From: Pseudomonas sp. MYb185
Lineage (GTDB): Bacteria > Pseudomonadota > Gammaproteobacteria > Pseudomonadales > Pseudomonadaceae
Length of the DNA stretch: 64,000 nt
Reading direction: 5' to 3'
NCBI RefSeq assembly: GCF_002979975.1
Contig: NZ_PCQD01000004.1
Location: forward strand, 68,486-132,485
The notes beneath the pieces are model-generated. The model was not told the origin of the DNA. It made no database searches and saw only the letters and a list, made by a program, of their open reading frames with translations. The translations under genes and the position numbers were made by a program. Position 1 is the first letter of the stretch; each line of letters begins with the position of its first letter. Shown in pieces: positions 17,992-27,197 of this stretch.

Positions 17992-18627
17992 GTGAAGCCA
18001 CTGCCTGTTGAACTGGACAGTCTGGCGTGCGAGCGGGATCAGCGCGAGCTGTTTGCGTCGCTGTCGCTGCAACTCGAGCCGGGAGAGGTGCTGCAGGTGG
18101 CCGGGCCCAACGGCTCCGGCAAGACCAGTCTGCTGCGGATCATGGCCGGTCTGCTGCCACCTTCTGCAGGCGACATGCGTTACGGTGGCGACTCGGTATT
18201 CTCCGGCACCGGCCGGGAAAACTGGCGGCAGCAGCGGTTGTATATCGGTCATGCGCCGGCGGTGAAGGGGGCGCTGACTGCCGAGGAGAATCTGGCCTGG
18301 TTGTGCGCGCTGAGCCGTCCGGTGGAAAACGATCATATCTGGCAGGCGCTGGAGCAGGTCGGCTTGCGTGGCTTCGAGGATGTTCCCTGCCATAACCTGT
18401 CGGCTGGCCAGCAGCGTCGCGTGGCCCTGGCCCGTCTGTATCTGGAGCAGCACCCGGTGTGGATTCTGGATGAACCCTTTACCGCCATCGACAAGGCCGG
18501 TGTCGCCGCATTGGAGACGCACATCCTGCAGCATGCGGCCCGCGGCGGGCTGGTGATCATGACTACCCACCACGGCCTTGAGCATCTACCGGGGGTGCGC
18601 TGTCTGGACCTGGGACAGGTGAACTGA
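17992..18627 (+). CDS. ccmA: Cytochrome c maturation ATP-binding protein CcmA
   Basis: CcmA is the ATPase of the CcmABCD complex that releases holo-CcmE from CcmC in system I cytochrome c maturation. The 211-residue product has Walker [13 protein letters not shown] signature LSAGQQRR and Walker [10 protein letters not shown]. The GTG start is supported by GGAG at 17983-17986. It is the first of nine contiguous genes on this strand. Confidence 0.97.
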   Translation: MKPLPVELDSLACERDQRELFASLSLQLEPGEVLQVAGPNGSGKTSLLRIMAGLLPPSAGDMRYGGDSVFSGTGRENWRQQRLYIGHAPAVKGALTAEENLAWLCALSRPVENDHIWQALEQVGLRGFEDVPCHNLSAGQQRRVALARLYLEQHPVWILDEPFTAIDKAGVAALETHILQHAARGGLVIMTTHHGLEHLPGVRCLDLGQVN

Positions 18628-19298
18628 TGCGGCAGATCGTCTGGCTGTTGTTCTGTCGGGAATGGCGCTTGGCCTGGCGTCGCCCGGGGGATCTGCTCAA
18701 CCCGTTGGTGTTCTTCGCGCTGGTGGTCAGCCTGTTCCCTCTGGCGGTTGGACCCGAGCCCTCGATGTTGCGCAGCATGGCGCCCGGTGTGATCTGGGTG
18801 GCGGCATTGCTGGCGACATTGCTGTCGCTCGATGGCCTGTTTCGCAGCGACTACGAAGATGGTTCGCTGGAGCAGTGGGTGCTGTCACCCCATCCGCTGG
18901 CGCTGATGGTGCTGGTCAAGGTATTGCATCACTGGATGATGTCGGGGCTGGCGATGGTGCTGCTGGCACCATTGTTCGGGCTGATGCTGGCCCTGCCGCT
19001 ATCCTCGTTGCCGGTGTTGGCGCTGACATTGCTGCTGGGTACGCCGATACTCAGCCTGCTGGGCGCGGTGGGTGCGGCATTGACGGTGGGGCTGAAGAGC
19101 GGTGGCGTATTATTGGCGCTGCTGATCCTGCCGTTGTACATCCCCGTGCTGATTCTGGGCACCGGGGCGATGGATGCGGCGTTGCAGGGGATGCCGGTCA
19201 CCGGGTTTGCGCTGTGGCTGGGCTGTCTGGCGGTGCTGGCACTGACCCTGGCGCCGATCGCCATCGCCGCCGGGCTGCGCATTGGAGTAAGCGAATGA
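18627..19298 (+). CDS. ccmB: Heme exporter protein CcmB
   Basis: CcmB is the membrane subunit paired with CcmA. The 223-residue product has about six hydrophobic segments and the family start FCREWRLAWRRPGDLLNPLVFF. It overlaps the ccmA stop by one base (TGATG), indicating coupled translation. Confidence 0.96.
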   Translation: MRQIVWLLFCREWRLAWRRPGDLLNPLVFFALVVSLFPLAVGPEPSMLRSMAPGVIWVAALLATLLSLDGLFRSDYEDGSLEQWVLSPHPLALMVLVKVLHHWMMSGLAMVLLAPLFGLMLALPLSSLPVLALTLLLGTPILSLLGAVGAALTVGLKSGGVLLALLILPLYIPVLILGTGAMDAALQGMPVTGFALWLGCLAVLALTLAPIAIAAGLRIGVSE

Positions 19299-19317
19299 AT
19301 GGTCGAGCAGGTAACGC

Positions 19318-20061
19318 ATGAACTGGAGTTTCTTCCACAAGCTGGGTTCGCCCAAGTGGTTCTATGACATCAGTGGCCGCTGGCTGCCCTGGTTTGCCGT
19401 GGCGGGTGTGGCGCTGCTGCTGGTGGGCAGTGTCTGGGGGCTGTTCTTCGCGCCCCAGGACTACCAGCAGGGCAACAGCTTCCGGATCATCTACATCCAT
19501 GTGCCGGCGGCCTTCGTTGCCCAGTCCTGCTACATGATGCTGGCGGTGGCCGGGGTGGTCAGTCTGGTCTGGCGCATGAAACTGGCCGATGTGGCGCTCA
19601 AGTGCGCGGCACCGATCGGCGCCTGGATGACCTTTGTTGCGCTGCTTACCGGTGCCATCTGGGGCAAGCCGACCTGGGGCACCTACTGGGTGTGGGATGC
19701 GCGCCTGACCTCCATGCTGATCCTGCTGTTCCTGTACTTCGGCATCATCGCCCTGGGTCAGGCGATCAGCAACCGCGAGACCTCGGCCAAGGCCACGGCG
19801 GTGCTGGCGATCGTCGGCACGGTGAATATCCCGATCATCAAGTACTCGGTGAACTGGTGGAACACCCTGCATCAGCCGGCCACCTTCAAGGTCACCGAAA
19901 AGCCGGCCATGCCGATGGAAATGTGGCTGCCGCTACTGCTGATGGTGCTGGGCTTCTATGCGCTGTTCACCGTCAGCCTGCTGATGCGCATGCGCCTCGA
20001 GGTCCTGCGCCGGGAGCAGAAGACCCGCTGGGTGCGCGAGACGCTGGAGAAACTGTCATGA
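19318..20061 (+). CDS. ccmC: Heme handling protein CcmC
   Basis: CcmC binds heme on the periplasmic side and loads it on CcmE. The 247-residue product has six predicted membrane helices and the tryptophan-rich WWD-type motif, [18 protein letters not shown], between conserved periplasmic loops. It follows ccmB by 19 bases and overlaps ccmD by four. Confidence 0.97.
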   Translation: MNWSFFHKLGSPKWFYDISGRWLPWFAVAGVALLLVGSVWGLFFAPQDYQQGNSFRIIYIHVPAAFVAQSCYMMLAVAGVVSLVWRMKLADVALKCAAPIGAWMTFVALLTGAIWGKPTWGTYWVWDARLTSMLILLFLYFGIIALGQAISNRETSAKATAVLAIVGTVNIPIIKYSVNWWNTLHQPATFKVTEKPAMPMEMWLPLLLMVLGFYALFTVSLLMRMRLEVLRREQKTRWVRETLEKLS

Positions 20062-20225
20062 GCAGCCTGAATGAAATGCTGGATATGGGCGGACACGGCA
20101 TCTATGTCTGGTCGTCCTATGCCATAACCCTGGTCGTATTGGCGTTGAACGTGGTGCAGCCGTGGCTGGCCCGTCGGCGTCTGGTCAATGAAGAGGCGCG
20201 CCGCCGCCGTCGGGAGGTGATGTAA
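20058..20225 (+). CDS. ccmD: Heme exporter subunit CcmD
   Basis: This is a 55-residue protein with one membrane helix ([20 protein letters not shown]) followed by a strongly basic tail (RRRRREVM), the classic CcmD form. It starts with an ATGA overlap on ccmC and ends with a TAATG overlap on ccmE. CcmD stabilises the CcmABC-CcmE complex. Confidence 0.93.
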   Translation: MSSLNEMLDMGGHGIYVWSSYAITLVVLALNVVQPWLARRRLVNEEARRRRREVM

Positions 20226-20689
20226 TGCATCCGCAGCGCAAGAAACGCCTGTTGCTGATTCTGTTGGTCGTGTTCGGGGTCGGCGTCGCCGTGGCCCTGG
20301 CTCTCGGTGCACTGCGGCAGAATATCAACCTGTTCTATACGCCGACTGAAATCGCCACCGGCGTGGCGCCGCAGGATGCGCGCATCCGCGCAGGCGGCAT
20401 GGTGGTCGCCGGCAGCCTGCAACGTGCTCCCGACAGCCTGGAAGTGGTGTTTGCCGTCAGCGATGGCAATGAGCAGGTGCAGGTGTCCTACAGCGGCATC
20501 CTGCCTGACCTGTTCCGCGAAGGGCAGGGCATAGTGGCGCTGGGACGGCTGAACGAGAACCGCATGCTGGTCGCCGATGAGGTTCTGGCCAAGCATGACG
20601 AGGAGTACATGCCGCCGGAAGTGGCCCAGGCGCTGAAAAAGGTTGATCACATGCAAGTGGATGGCGTCTATACGCCGTCCTCCAACTGA
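20225..20689 (+). CDS. ccmE: Heme chaperone CcmE
   Basis: CcmE carries heme covalently from CcmC to CcmF. The 154-residue product has an N-terminal membrane anchor and a periplasmic OB-fold. The heme-binding motif is seen as [10 protein letters not shown], with His124 as the covalent attachment residue and Tyr128 as axial ligand. It overlaps ccmD by one base. Confidence 0.97.
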   Translation: MHPQRKKRLLLILLVVFGVGVAVALALGALRQNINLFYTPTEIATGVAPQDARIRAGGMVVAGSLQRAPDSLEVVFAVSDGNEQVQVSYSGILPDLFREGQGIVALGRLNENRMLVADEVLAKHDEEYMPPEVAQALKKVDHMQVDGVYTPSSN

Positions 20690-20701
20690 CCCGGAGGCCG
20701 A

Positions 20702-22675
20702 ATGATTCCCGAGCTTGGACAGATCGCCCTGATCATCGCCCTGGTACTGGCGCTGCTGCAGGCAACCGTTCCGCTGTATGGCGCCTGGCGTGGCGATACC
20801 CTGGCGATGGGCTTCGCCCAGCCGGCGGCATTCGCCCAGTGCCTGTTCGTGCTGTTCGCCTTCATCTGCCTGGTGCACGCCTTTGTCAGCAATGACTTCA
20901 GCGTGACCTATGTGGCACTGAACTCCAACTCAGCGCTGCCCTGGTACTACCGCGTGAGCGCGGTATGGGGCGGCCATGAAGGCTCGCTACTGCTGTGGGC
21001 ACTGATTCTCGCTGCCTGGACCTTCGCCGTGGCGATCTTCTCCCGGGATCTGCCGGAGGAAATGCTCAGCCGGGTACTGGCGGTGATGGGCATGATCAGC
21101 GTCGGCTTCCTGTGGTTCATGCTGGCCACCTCCAACCCCTTCGATCGGCAGTTGCCGTACTTCCCGGCGGATGGCAACGACCTGAACCCGTTGCTGCAGG
21201 ACTTCGGCCTGATCGTGCACCCGCCGATGCTGTACATGGGTTATGTCGGTTTCTCGGTGGCCTTCGCCTTCGCCATCGCCGCGCTGCTCGGCGGCCGCCT
21301 GGATGCGGCCTGGGCGCGCTGGTCACGGCCCTGGACCATTGTCGCCTGGGCGTTCCTCGGCCTGGGTATCGTGCTCGGCTCCTGGTGGGCCTACTACGAA
21401 CTGGGCTGGGGTGGCTGGTGGTTCTGGGACCCGGTGGAGAACGCCTCCTTCATGCCCTGGCTGGTGGGGACCGCACTGATCCACTCGCTGGCAGTGACGG
21501 AAAAACGCGGGGTGTTCAAGAGCTGGACGGTATTGCTGGCGATCGCCGCCTTCTCCCTGAGCCTGCTCGGTACCTTCCTGGTACGCTCGGGTGTGCTGAC
21601 CTCGGTCCACGCCTTCGCTACCGACCCGGAGCGCGGCGTGTTCATCCTCGGCTTCCTGCTGGTGGTGGTCGGCGGATCCCTGGCGCTGTATGCGGTGCGG
21701 GCGCCGGTGGTCAAGAGTCAGATCGGCTTCGCCCTGTGGTCGCGGGAGACCTTCCTGCTGATCAATAACGTGATCCTGGTGGTGGCAGCCCTGATGGTGC
21801 TGCTCGGGACCCTGTACCCGATGGTGCTCGACGCCCTGACCGACACCATGGTGTCGGTGGGTCCTCCGTATTTCAATGCGTTGTTCGTGCCGCTGATGGC
21901 GATCCTGATGCTCGCGCTGGGCGTGGGCATGCTCAGCCGCTGGAAGGATACCCCGGTGAAATGGCTGTTCGGTCAGCTCAAGTGGGTACTGATCCTCTCG
22001 GCGATTGGCGCGGTGGGGCTGGCGGTGTGGATCGGTGATCACCACCTGGCGGTCGGCAGCATGCTGTTCCTGGTGTTCTGGGTAACCGGCAGCGCTGTGC
22101 GCGACATTCTCGACAAGTCGCGCCACAAGGGCCTGCTGAGCGGGGTACGTAGCCTGTCGCGCAGCTACTGGGGCATGACCCTGGCGCATGTCGGCATCGC
22201 CGTATGTGCCGTCGGGGTGGTCGGCGCCAGCCTGTTCGATAGCCAGCGCGACCTGCGCATGGCCCCGGGCGACACCCTGGAGCTGGGCGGTTACAGTTTC
22301 CTGTTCACCGGGGCTACGCACCGGGAAGGTCCCAACTGGATTTCCGACAAGGGCCATATCGAGGTCTATCGCAATGACCGGCAGATTGCCCTGCTGAACC
22401 CGGAAAAGCGCCTGTACACGGTACAGAACATGCCGATGACCGAGGCCGGCATCCAGGCCGGCTTCACCCGCGACCTGTTCGTCGCCATGGGTGAGCCGCT
22501 GGAAAATGGCGCTTGGGCCATTCGGGTGCATATCAAGCCGTTCGTACGCTGGATCTGGGGCGGTGGCCTGCTGATGACCCTCGGTGGTCTGCTGGCAGCC
22601 AGCGATAAACGTTATCGTCTGCGGGTGCGCCAGCGGCGTACCGCACCGCAGGCGGCAAGTGGGGAGGTTGCCTGA
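20702..22675 (+). CDS. ccmF: Cytochrome c heme lyase subunit CcmF
   Basis: CcmF is the large membrane protein that reduces heme and joins it to apocytochrome c together with CcmH. The 657-residue product has about fourteen membrane segments and the WWD domain, WGGWWFWDPVENASFMPWL. Conserved histidine-bearing loops are present near ALIHSLAVTEKRG and LTSVHAFATDPERG. It ends by overlapping the next gene (TGATG). Confidence 0.97.
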   Translation: MIPELGQIALIIALVLALLQATVPLYGAWRGDTLAMGFAQPAAFAQCLFVLFAFICLVHAFVSNDFSVTYVALNSNSALPWYYRVSAVWGGHEGSLLLWALILAAWTFAVAIFSRDLPEEMLSRVLAVMGMISVGFLWFMLATSNPFDRQLPYFPADGNDLNPLLQDFGLIVHPPMLYMGYVGFSVAFAFAIAALLGGRLDAAWARWSRPWTIVAWAFLGLGIVLGSWWAYYELGWGGWWFWDPVENASFMPWLVGTALIHSLAVTEKRGVFKSWTVLLAIAAFSLSLLGTFLVRSGVLTSVHAFATDPERGVFILGFLLVVVGGSLALYAVRAPVVKSQIGFALWSRETFLLINNVILVVAALMVLLGTLYPMVLDALTDTMVSVGPPYFNALFVPLMAILMLALGVGMLSRWKDTPVKWLFGQLKWVLILSAIGAVGLAVWIGDHHLAVGSMLFLVFWVTGSAVRDILDKSRHKGLLSGVRSLSRSYWGMTLAHVGIAVCAVGVVGASLFDSQRDLRMAPGDTLELGGYSFLFTGATHREGPNWISDKGHIEVYRNDRQIALLNPEKRLYTVQNMPMTEAGIQAGFTRDLFVAMGEPLENGAWAIRVHIKPFVRWIWGGGLLMTLGGLLAASDKRYRLRVRQRRTAPQAASGEVA

Positions 22676-23241
22676 TGCGCAGACCCTGGATGCTGATTCC
22701 GCTGGTGCTGTTCCTGCTGCTGCTGGCGTTGTTCCTGAAAACCCTGAACGACAAGAAGAACCAGCAGGATCTGGCCATCGACCCGAGCACCTTGCCCTCG
22801 GCACTGATCGACAAGCCATTCCCCGAGTTCAGCCTGGCGGCAGTGGAAGAGGGTGGCCCGACCCTGACCCGGGCCGACCTGCTCGGCCGGCCGGCGCTGG
22901 TCAACGTCTGGGCTACCTGGTGCGTCGCCTGCCGCGTCGAGCACCCGGTGCTCAACGGCCTGTCCAACCAGGGCGTGGTCATCTACGGGGTGAACTACAA
23001 GGACAACACCGCCGATGCGCGACAGTGGCTCAAGGAGTTCCACGATCCCTACCAACTGAATATCAGCGACACCGAAGGCCGTCTCGGGCTGGATCTGGGT
23101 GTCTATGGCGCGCCGGAAACCTTCCTGATCGATGCCGAAGGCATCATCCGCTACAAGTTCGTCGGTGTGGTCGATGAGCGAGTCTGGGAAACCCAGCTCG
23201 GGCCGCGGTACCAGGCGCTGCTTGAGGGGGAACAGCCATGA
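22675..23241 (+). CDS. ccmG: Thiol:disulfide interchange protein CcmG (DsbE)
   Basis: CcmG reduces the CXXCH cysteines of apocytochromes before heme attachment. The 188-residue product has an N-terminal membrane anchor and a thioredoxin-fold domain with active site WCVAC (Cys83, Cys86). The conserved cis-Pro segment, VYGAPETFLID, is also present. Confidence 0.97.
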   Translation: MRRPWMLIPLVLFLLLLALFLKTLNDKKNQQDLAIDPSTLPSALIDKPFPEFSLAAVEEGGPTLTRADLLGRPALVNVWATWCVACRVEHPVLNGLSNQGVVIYGVNYKDNTADARQWLKEFHDPYQLNISDTEGRLGLDLGVYGAPETFLIDAEGIIRYKFVGVVDERVWETQLGPRYQALLEGEQP

Positions 23242-23711
23242 TTCGTCGCTGGTGCCTGTTCCTTCTGTTGGCCCTGGCACCCATTGCCATGGCCGCGGTG
23301 GATACCTACGAGTTCGAGACCGACGCGCAACGTGAGCGCTTCTATCAGTTGAGCAACGAGCTGCGCTGCCCGAAGTGCCAGAACCAGAACATCGCCGACT
23401 CCAATGCGCCGATTGCCATGGACCTGCGCCGTGAAGTGCATCGCATGCTCACCGAGGGCAAGGACAACGACCAGATCATCGATTTCATGGTCAGCCGCTA
23501 TGGCGACTTCGTGCGCTACAAGCCGGCGTTGACGCCGGCGACCGTGGTGCTGTGGTTCGCCCCGGCGGCGTTGCTGCTGGGTGGTGTCATCGTCTTGATC
23601 GTTCTGCTGCGTCGTCGCCAGCGGGCGCTGCGTGAATCAGCCGCACAGCACCTGAGCCAGGACGAACAACGGCGCCTGCAATCCCTGCTGGAAAGAGAAG
23701 AAGATAACTGA
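23238..23711 (+). CDS. ccmH: Cytochrome c maturation protein CcmH
   Basis: CcmH takes part in apocytochrome thiol handling at the heme lyase. The 157-residue product has a signal peptide, the LRCPKCQNQ motif (Cys44, Cys47) and a C-terminal membrane helix (VVLWFAPAALLLGGVIVLIVLL). Start and stop overlap the neighbouring ccm genes by four and one base. Confidence 0.96.
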   Translation: MIRRWCLFLLLALAPIAMAAVDTYEFETDAQRERFYQLSNELRCPKCQNQNIADSNAPIAMDLRREVHRMLTEGKDNDQIIDFMVSRYGDFVRYKPALTPATVVLWFAPAALLLGGVIVLIVLLRRRQRALRESAAQHLSQDEQRRLQSLLEREEDN

Positions 23712-24925
23712 TGACAGATTTCTGGTTGTATGGCGCGCTGCTGATGCTGGCGGGCATGCTTGTTGTAGTCTGGCCGGTATGGAAGCTGCGTGGCCAGAAG
23801 AGAGTCGACAGAACCGGCCTCAACGTGGCCCTGTATGAAGAGCGGGTCGCCGAACTGGATGCACAGCTGGCCGCCAACGAGCTGACCCCCGAGCTGCATG
23901 CCACGGCCCTGGAAGAAGCCGGCAAGCTGCTGCTCGAAGATACCGCCAAGGCGGATGAGGCTCGCCGGCCGCTGCGCCGTGGCGGGCCCTGGCCGCTGAT
24001 CCTGGCCGCCGGTGCGCTACCACTGGTGGTCATCGGCCTGTACATGAGCTGGGGCAACCCGGCGGGTTTGGCGCTGCTGCGGGAGATGGAGCACAATCCG
24101 ATGCCGGACAGCCTGGCCGACTATATCGACCGCATGGAGCGCATCACCGAAGTCCAGCCGGAGAATGGCGAAGTCTGGTACATGCTCGGTCGTGCCTACC
24201 TGGCTGATCAGCGTCCCGCCGAGTCGGTAGAGGCGTTCGGCAACAGCCTGCAGCGCATCGGCGAGCGCGCCGAAGTGCTGGCTCAACTGGCCCAGGCGCG
24301 GTTCTTCGCCAATGCCAACAAGCTCGATACCGAAGCCGTGGCAGCGCTGGATCGCGCCCTGGAGCTGAACCCGTTCGAGCCGACCGCGCTGGGCCTGCTG
24401 GGTATCGCCGCGTTCGAGTCCGGGGAGTATGCCGGGGCCATTACCTACTGGGAACGGCTGAAGGCCGGCATGGCGCCTGGCAGCGACGGCGCCCGGGCGA
24501 TCCAGGGCGGCATCGATCGTGCCCGTGAGCGCATGCAGCAATCGGCAGGGGCATCGTCAGAGGATGCCGTGGTTGATGCCGAGCAGCCGCAGGTCAGCGT
24601 ACGCATAGAGTTGGCCGACGAAGTGGCCGCACAGTTCCCCGATGAGGCGGTGGTCTTCGTCTCCGCCCGCGACCCGGAAGGTCCGCCGATGCCGCTGTTC
24701 GCCGAGCGCCTGGACAAGGCGAGCCTGCCGGCGCAGGTGGTTCTGGATGCGAACGACGCCCTGATGCCCGGCACCACCCTGCAACCGGGCCAGGTGCTGC
24801 AGGTGAGTGCCCGCATATCCCCCAGCAGCGATGTGATGCAGGCCAGTCATGAAGCCGAAGCGGTTGAGGTGGTGGTGGGTGAGCAAGAAGGGCAGTTGGT
24901 CCTGCGCATAGACCGGGCTTTGTAA
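23711..24925 (+). CDS. ccmI: Cytochrome c maturation TPR protein CcmI
   Basis: CcmI holds apocytochrome c and presents it to the lyase. The 404-residue product has two N-terminal membrane helices (from FWLYGALLMLAGMLVVVWPVW and near residue 100), then TPR-like repeats (residues ~135-270). A periplasmic C-terminal domain contains VSVRIELADEVAAQFPDEAVVFVSARD. It is the last gene of the operon. Confidence 0.94.
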   Translation: MTDFWLYGALLMLAGMLVVVWPVWKLRGQKRVDRTGLNVALYEERVAELDAQLAANELTPELHATALEEAGKLLLEDTAKADEARRPLRRGGPWPLILAAGALPLVVIGLYMSWGNPAGLALLREMEHNPMPDSLADYIDRMERITEVQPENGEVWYMLGRAYLADQRPAESVEAFGNSLQRIGERAEVLAQLAQARFFANANKLDTEAVAALDRALELNPFEPTALGLLGIAAFESGEYAGAITYWERLKAGMAPGSDGARAIQGGIDRARERMQQSAGASSEDAVVDAEQPQVSVRIELADEVAAQFPDEAVVFVSARDPEGPPMPLFAERLDKASLPAQVVLDANDALMPGTTLQPGQVLQVSARISPSSDVMQASHEAEAVEVVVGEQEGQLVLRIDRAL

Positions 24926-24969
24926 GCGCCAGGTCTATTTGCGGGCGCCATCTCGGCGCAAGTTGGGCT

Positions 24970-25005
24970 TTCTGCAGAAGCTGGCATACTGCGCTTCTGC
25001 AGAAG
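24970..25005. repeat. Paired palindromes TTCTGCAGAA
   Basis: TTCTGCAGAA at 24970-24979 recurs as CTTCTGCAGAAG at 24994-25005. Each copy is palindromic and together they also form a larger hairpin (TCTGCAGAAG with CTTCTGCAGA). It lies 45 bases after ccmI. It could serve as an operon-end structure or as a double binding site. Confidence 0.5.
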
Positions 25006-25210
25006 GTCCGGTTGTGGATGGAGCGCGCCTCTATCCGACTGCCACTCTCTCATGTCCGGATATCTCTCCCGCCAGCCCTAACCGTTTCACGAAACAGCAT
25101 CTGCTCATCTTTACCCCTGTTCATCATCTTGCCCACCACCGCGCCACCACTTCGCTCTCTCGCTTACCTAGCCCGTCATCTGTCCGCTTGCCATCGTCCT
25201 CTTACCTGGT

Positions 25211-25361
25211 CATCCCCGACGCACGACTGCATGGATGCAGGAATTGGAGCGGCGCAGGAAGCCAAAGCTGAGGCCGGGGATCCACCGTTCCGGTTGACTC
25301 GGAGTGGCGGTGGATCTTTCGCCTTCGCGAAGGATGACGGGGGTGAGAAGGATGACGGGGG
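25211..25361. repeat. Degenerate intergenic repeat element with GAAGGATGACGGGGG direct repeat
   Basis: ATCCCCG at 25212-25218 and CGGGGAT at 25275-25281 form outer inverted arms. A perfect palindrome CCTTCGCGAAGG lies at 25322-25333. GAAGGATGACGGGGG occurs twice, at 25329-25343 and 25347-25361, 18 bases apart. The combination of GTCATCCCCG, GGATCCACC and CGCCTTCGCG is typical of dispersed proteobacterial intergenic repeats. Confidence 0.5.
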
Positions 25362-25429
25362 AGCTGAGGGATGATGTGGCGCGAGAACAGGGCCTGAAGT
25401 TGAGGCCTCAGGGCATCTCCCATAAAAAA

Positions 25430-25452
25430 GCCGCCGTCACTGGGACGGCGGC
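25430..25452 (-). terminator. Intrinsic terminator of the DASS transporter gene
   Basis: A perfect 9-bp GC stem (GCCGCCGTC at 25430-25438, GACGGCGGC at 25444-25452) with a 5-base loop is followed on the minus strand by TTTTTT. It lies 25 bases after the transporter stop codon. Confidence 0.9.
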
Positions 25453-25476
25453 TCGGCACTGCTCAGTCGGAATAAC

Positions 25477-26937
25477 TCAGATTCCGAATACCAGGAACAT
25501 CAGGTAGTAGGCCAACAGGCCGACGATGATAACGCCAGCGATATTCAGCTTGAAACCGGCGGAGATCATGTCGGTGATCTTCATATGGCCGGTACCGAAT
25601 ACAATGGCATTCGGTGGGGTGGCCACCGGCATCATGAAGGCACAGCTGGCAGCAACAGCGGCCGGTACGGCATACAGGATCGGCGACACATCCTGAGCCA
25701 TCGCCAGGGCGCCCATCAGCGGCAGGAAGGCTGCAGCGGTTGCGGTATTACTGGTGATCTCGGTGAGGAATATGATCACTGCGGTAATGACCAGCACGAT
25801 GGCCAGGGTCGGCAGCGTACCTATCACGGAAAGGGATTCGGCGATCCAGACGGCCAGGCCGGAAGAAGTGATCACCGCGGCCAGGGACAGACCACCACCG
25901 AACAGCAGCAGCACACCCCAGGGCATTTTCGAGGCAGTCTCCCAGTCCATCAGGTTGCCTTTTTCACGGTCAACTGGAATCAGGAACATGATGATGGCTG
26001 AAGCAATAGCGATGCTGGTGTCGTTCAGCCAGGGAATCAGTGCGCTGGACAGCAGCGGTTGGAAGATCCAGGCGGCAGCGGTCAGCAGGAATACCACGCC
26101 CACGGTTTTCTCGCCACGGCTCATCGGCCCCAGGTCGGCAAGTTGTTTCTGCAGCAATTCGCGGCTGTTGTTTTCGGCCTTGAGGCCGAAGTCCTTGCGC
26201 GCCAACAGGAACCACACGGTGATCAGCATCAGCACTGAAATCGGCACCCCGATCAGCATCCACTGACCGAAACCAATGTGAATGTCATGGTTGTCAGCCA
26301 GGTAGGCCACCAGCAGCGCATTCGGTGGTGTACCAATGATGGTACCGATACCGCCGAGGCTGGCCGCATAGGCGATGGCCAGCAGCAGCGCGGTGGCGTA
26401 TTTGCGAACTGCCACTGGATCATCATTTTCAAACATGCTGACTACCGACAGGCCGATCGGCAGCATCATGATGGCGGTGGCGGTGTTGCTTACCCACATG
26501 CTGAGAAAGCCGGTGGCAATCATGAATCCGCCGATCTGATGGCTGGGTTTGGTGCCCACCGCCAGTAGCGTCATGAGAGCGATACGCTTGTGCAGGTTCC
26601 AGCGTTGCATCGCCAGGCCCAGCACAAAACCACCCATGAACAGGAAGATGGTCGGGTTTGCATAGGGGGCTGTGGCCTGGCTTATAGTGCCGATGCCCAG
26701 AGCGGGGATCAACACGATCGGTGCCAGCGAGGTGGCCGGAATCGGAATCGCCTCGGTGGCCCACCAGGCAGCCAGCAGCATCATCAGGCCGGCGGCCTTC
26801 CAGGCTGCGTCACTCATGCCTTCCGGCGCGGGGAGTAGAATGGTCATGGCCAGCAGCACAACGCCGGCGATCAGGCCAATGACTCGGCTGGTGGTCCAGC
26901 CGTTAGCTAGTGGTTGGTTTGTTGTCGTGGCAGACAT
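25477..26937 (-). CDS. SLC13/DASS family sodium-dependent carboxylate transporter
   Basis: The 486-residue product has about a dozen hydrophobic segments and both conserved SNT motifs of the divalent anion:Na+ symporter family (VSNTATAIMMLPI and TSNTATAAAFLPL). This supports import of di- or tricarboxylates such as succinate or citrate; the exact substrate cannot be read. The ATG at 26937 is chosen over an upstream in-frame TTG at 26949 because GGATAAG lies at a proper distance. It is monocistronic, with its own terminator, and is divergent from smc. Confidence 0.9.
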   Translation of the reverse strand: MSATTTNQPLANGWTTSRVIGLIAGVVLLAMTILLPAPEGMSDAAWKAAGLMMLLAAWWATEAIPIPATSLAPIVLIPALGIGTISQATAPYANPTIFLFMGGFVLGLAMQRWNLHKRIALMTLLAVGTKPSHQIGGFMIATGFLSMWVSNTATAIMMLPIGLSVVSMFENDDPVAVRKYATALLLAIAYAASLGGIGTIIGTPPNALLVAYLADNHDIHIGFGQWMLIGVPISVLMLITVWFLLARKDFGLKAENNSRELLQKQLADLGPMSRGEKTVGVVFLLTAAAWIFQPLLSSALIPWLNDTSIAIASAIIMFLIPVDREKGNLMDWETASKMPWGVLLLFGGGLSLAAVITSSGLAVWIAESLSVIGTLPTLAIVLVITAVIIFLTEITSNTATAAAFLPLMGALAMAQDVSPILYAVPAAVAASCAFMMPVATPPNAIVFGTGHMKITDMISAGFKLNIAGVIIVGLLAYYLMFLVFGI

Positions 26938-27197
26938 TCTCTTATCCAATATCGAATTTTAACTTTGCTTCACCTTTGCAACAGCGCGCTTGCCACGGCA
27001 CTGCCAATCCCCAGTAAAGCCTATTGCTTGGCAACCTGCTCAACCGAATGAGCCTTTCCCATGCAATGAATATCAATGCATGGTCATGGGGCTTCTATTC
27101 AGGGAGTAATACAGGTAAAAGGGACGTTTCTTATTTCTGCAAATCCGCCGGATGACTGCCAGATACTCACCGAACGGCAAGGGACAGACATTTTTCA

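Larger units (their letters stand above)
24926..25476. other. 551-base intergenic region with repeats and no supported gene
   Basis: This is the longest non-coding stretch. It holds a pair of identical palindromes (24970-25005), a repeat element related to the common GATCCCCGCC-type intergenic repeat (25211-25361) and the terminator of the downstream transporter. Short open frames here have no ribosome site or family resemblance. Confidence 0.7.

Noticed and set aside
17836-18585. Long minus-strand extension of the FliK-like reading frame
   Set aside because: It runs antisense through ccmA and the divergent promoter region; the protein there resembles no family and has shadow-type composition. 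The real gene begins at 17835.
21323-22819. Minus-strand open frame opposite ccmF/ccmG
   Set aside because: It is the complement of conserved membrane protein codons, with no family resemblance.
26960-26998. Possible sigma-54 promoter for the DASS transporter (TGGCA...TTGCA on minus strand)
   Set aside because: The distance between the GG and GC elements is 13 bases rather than the required 10.
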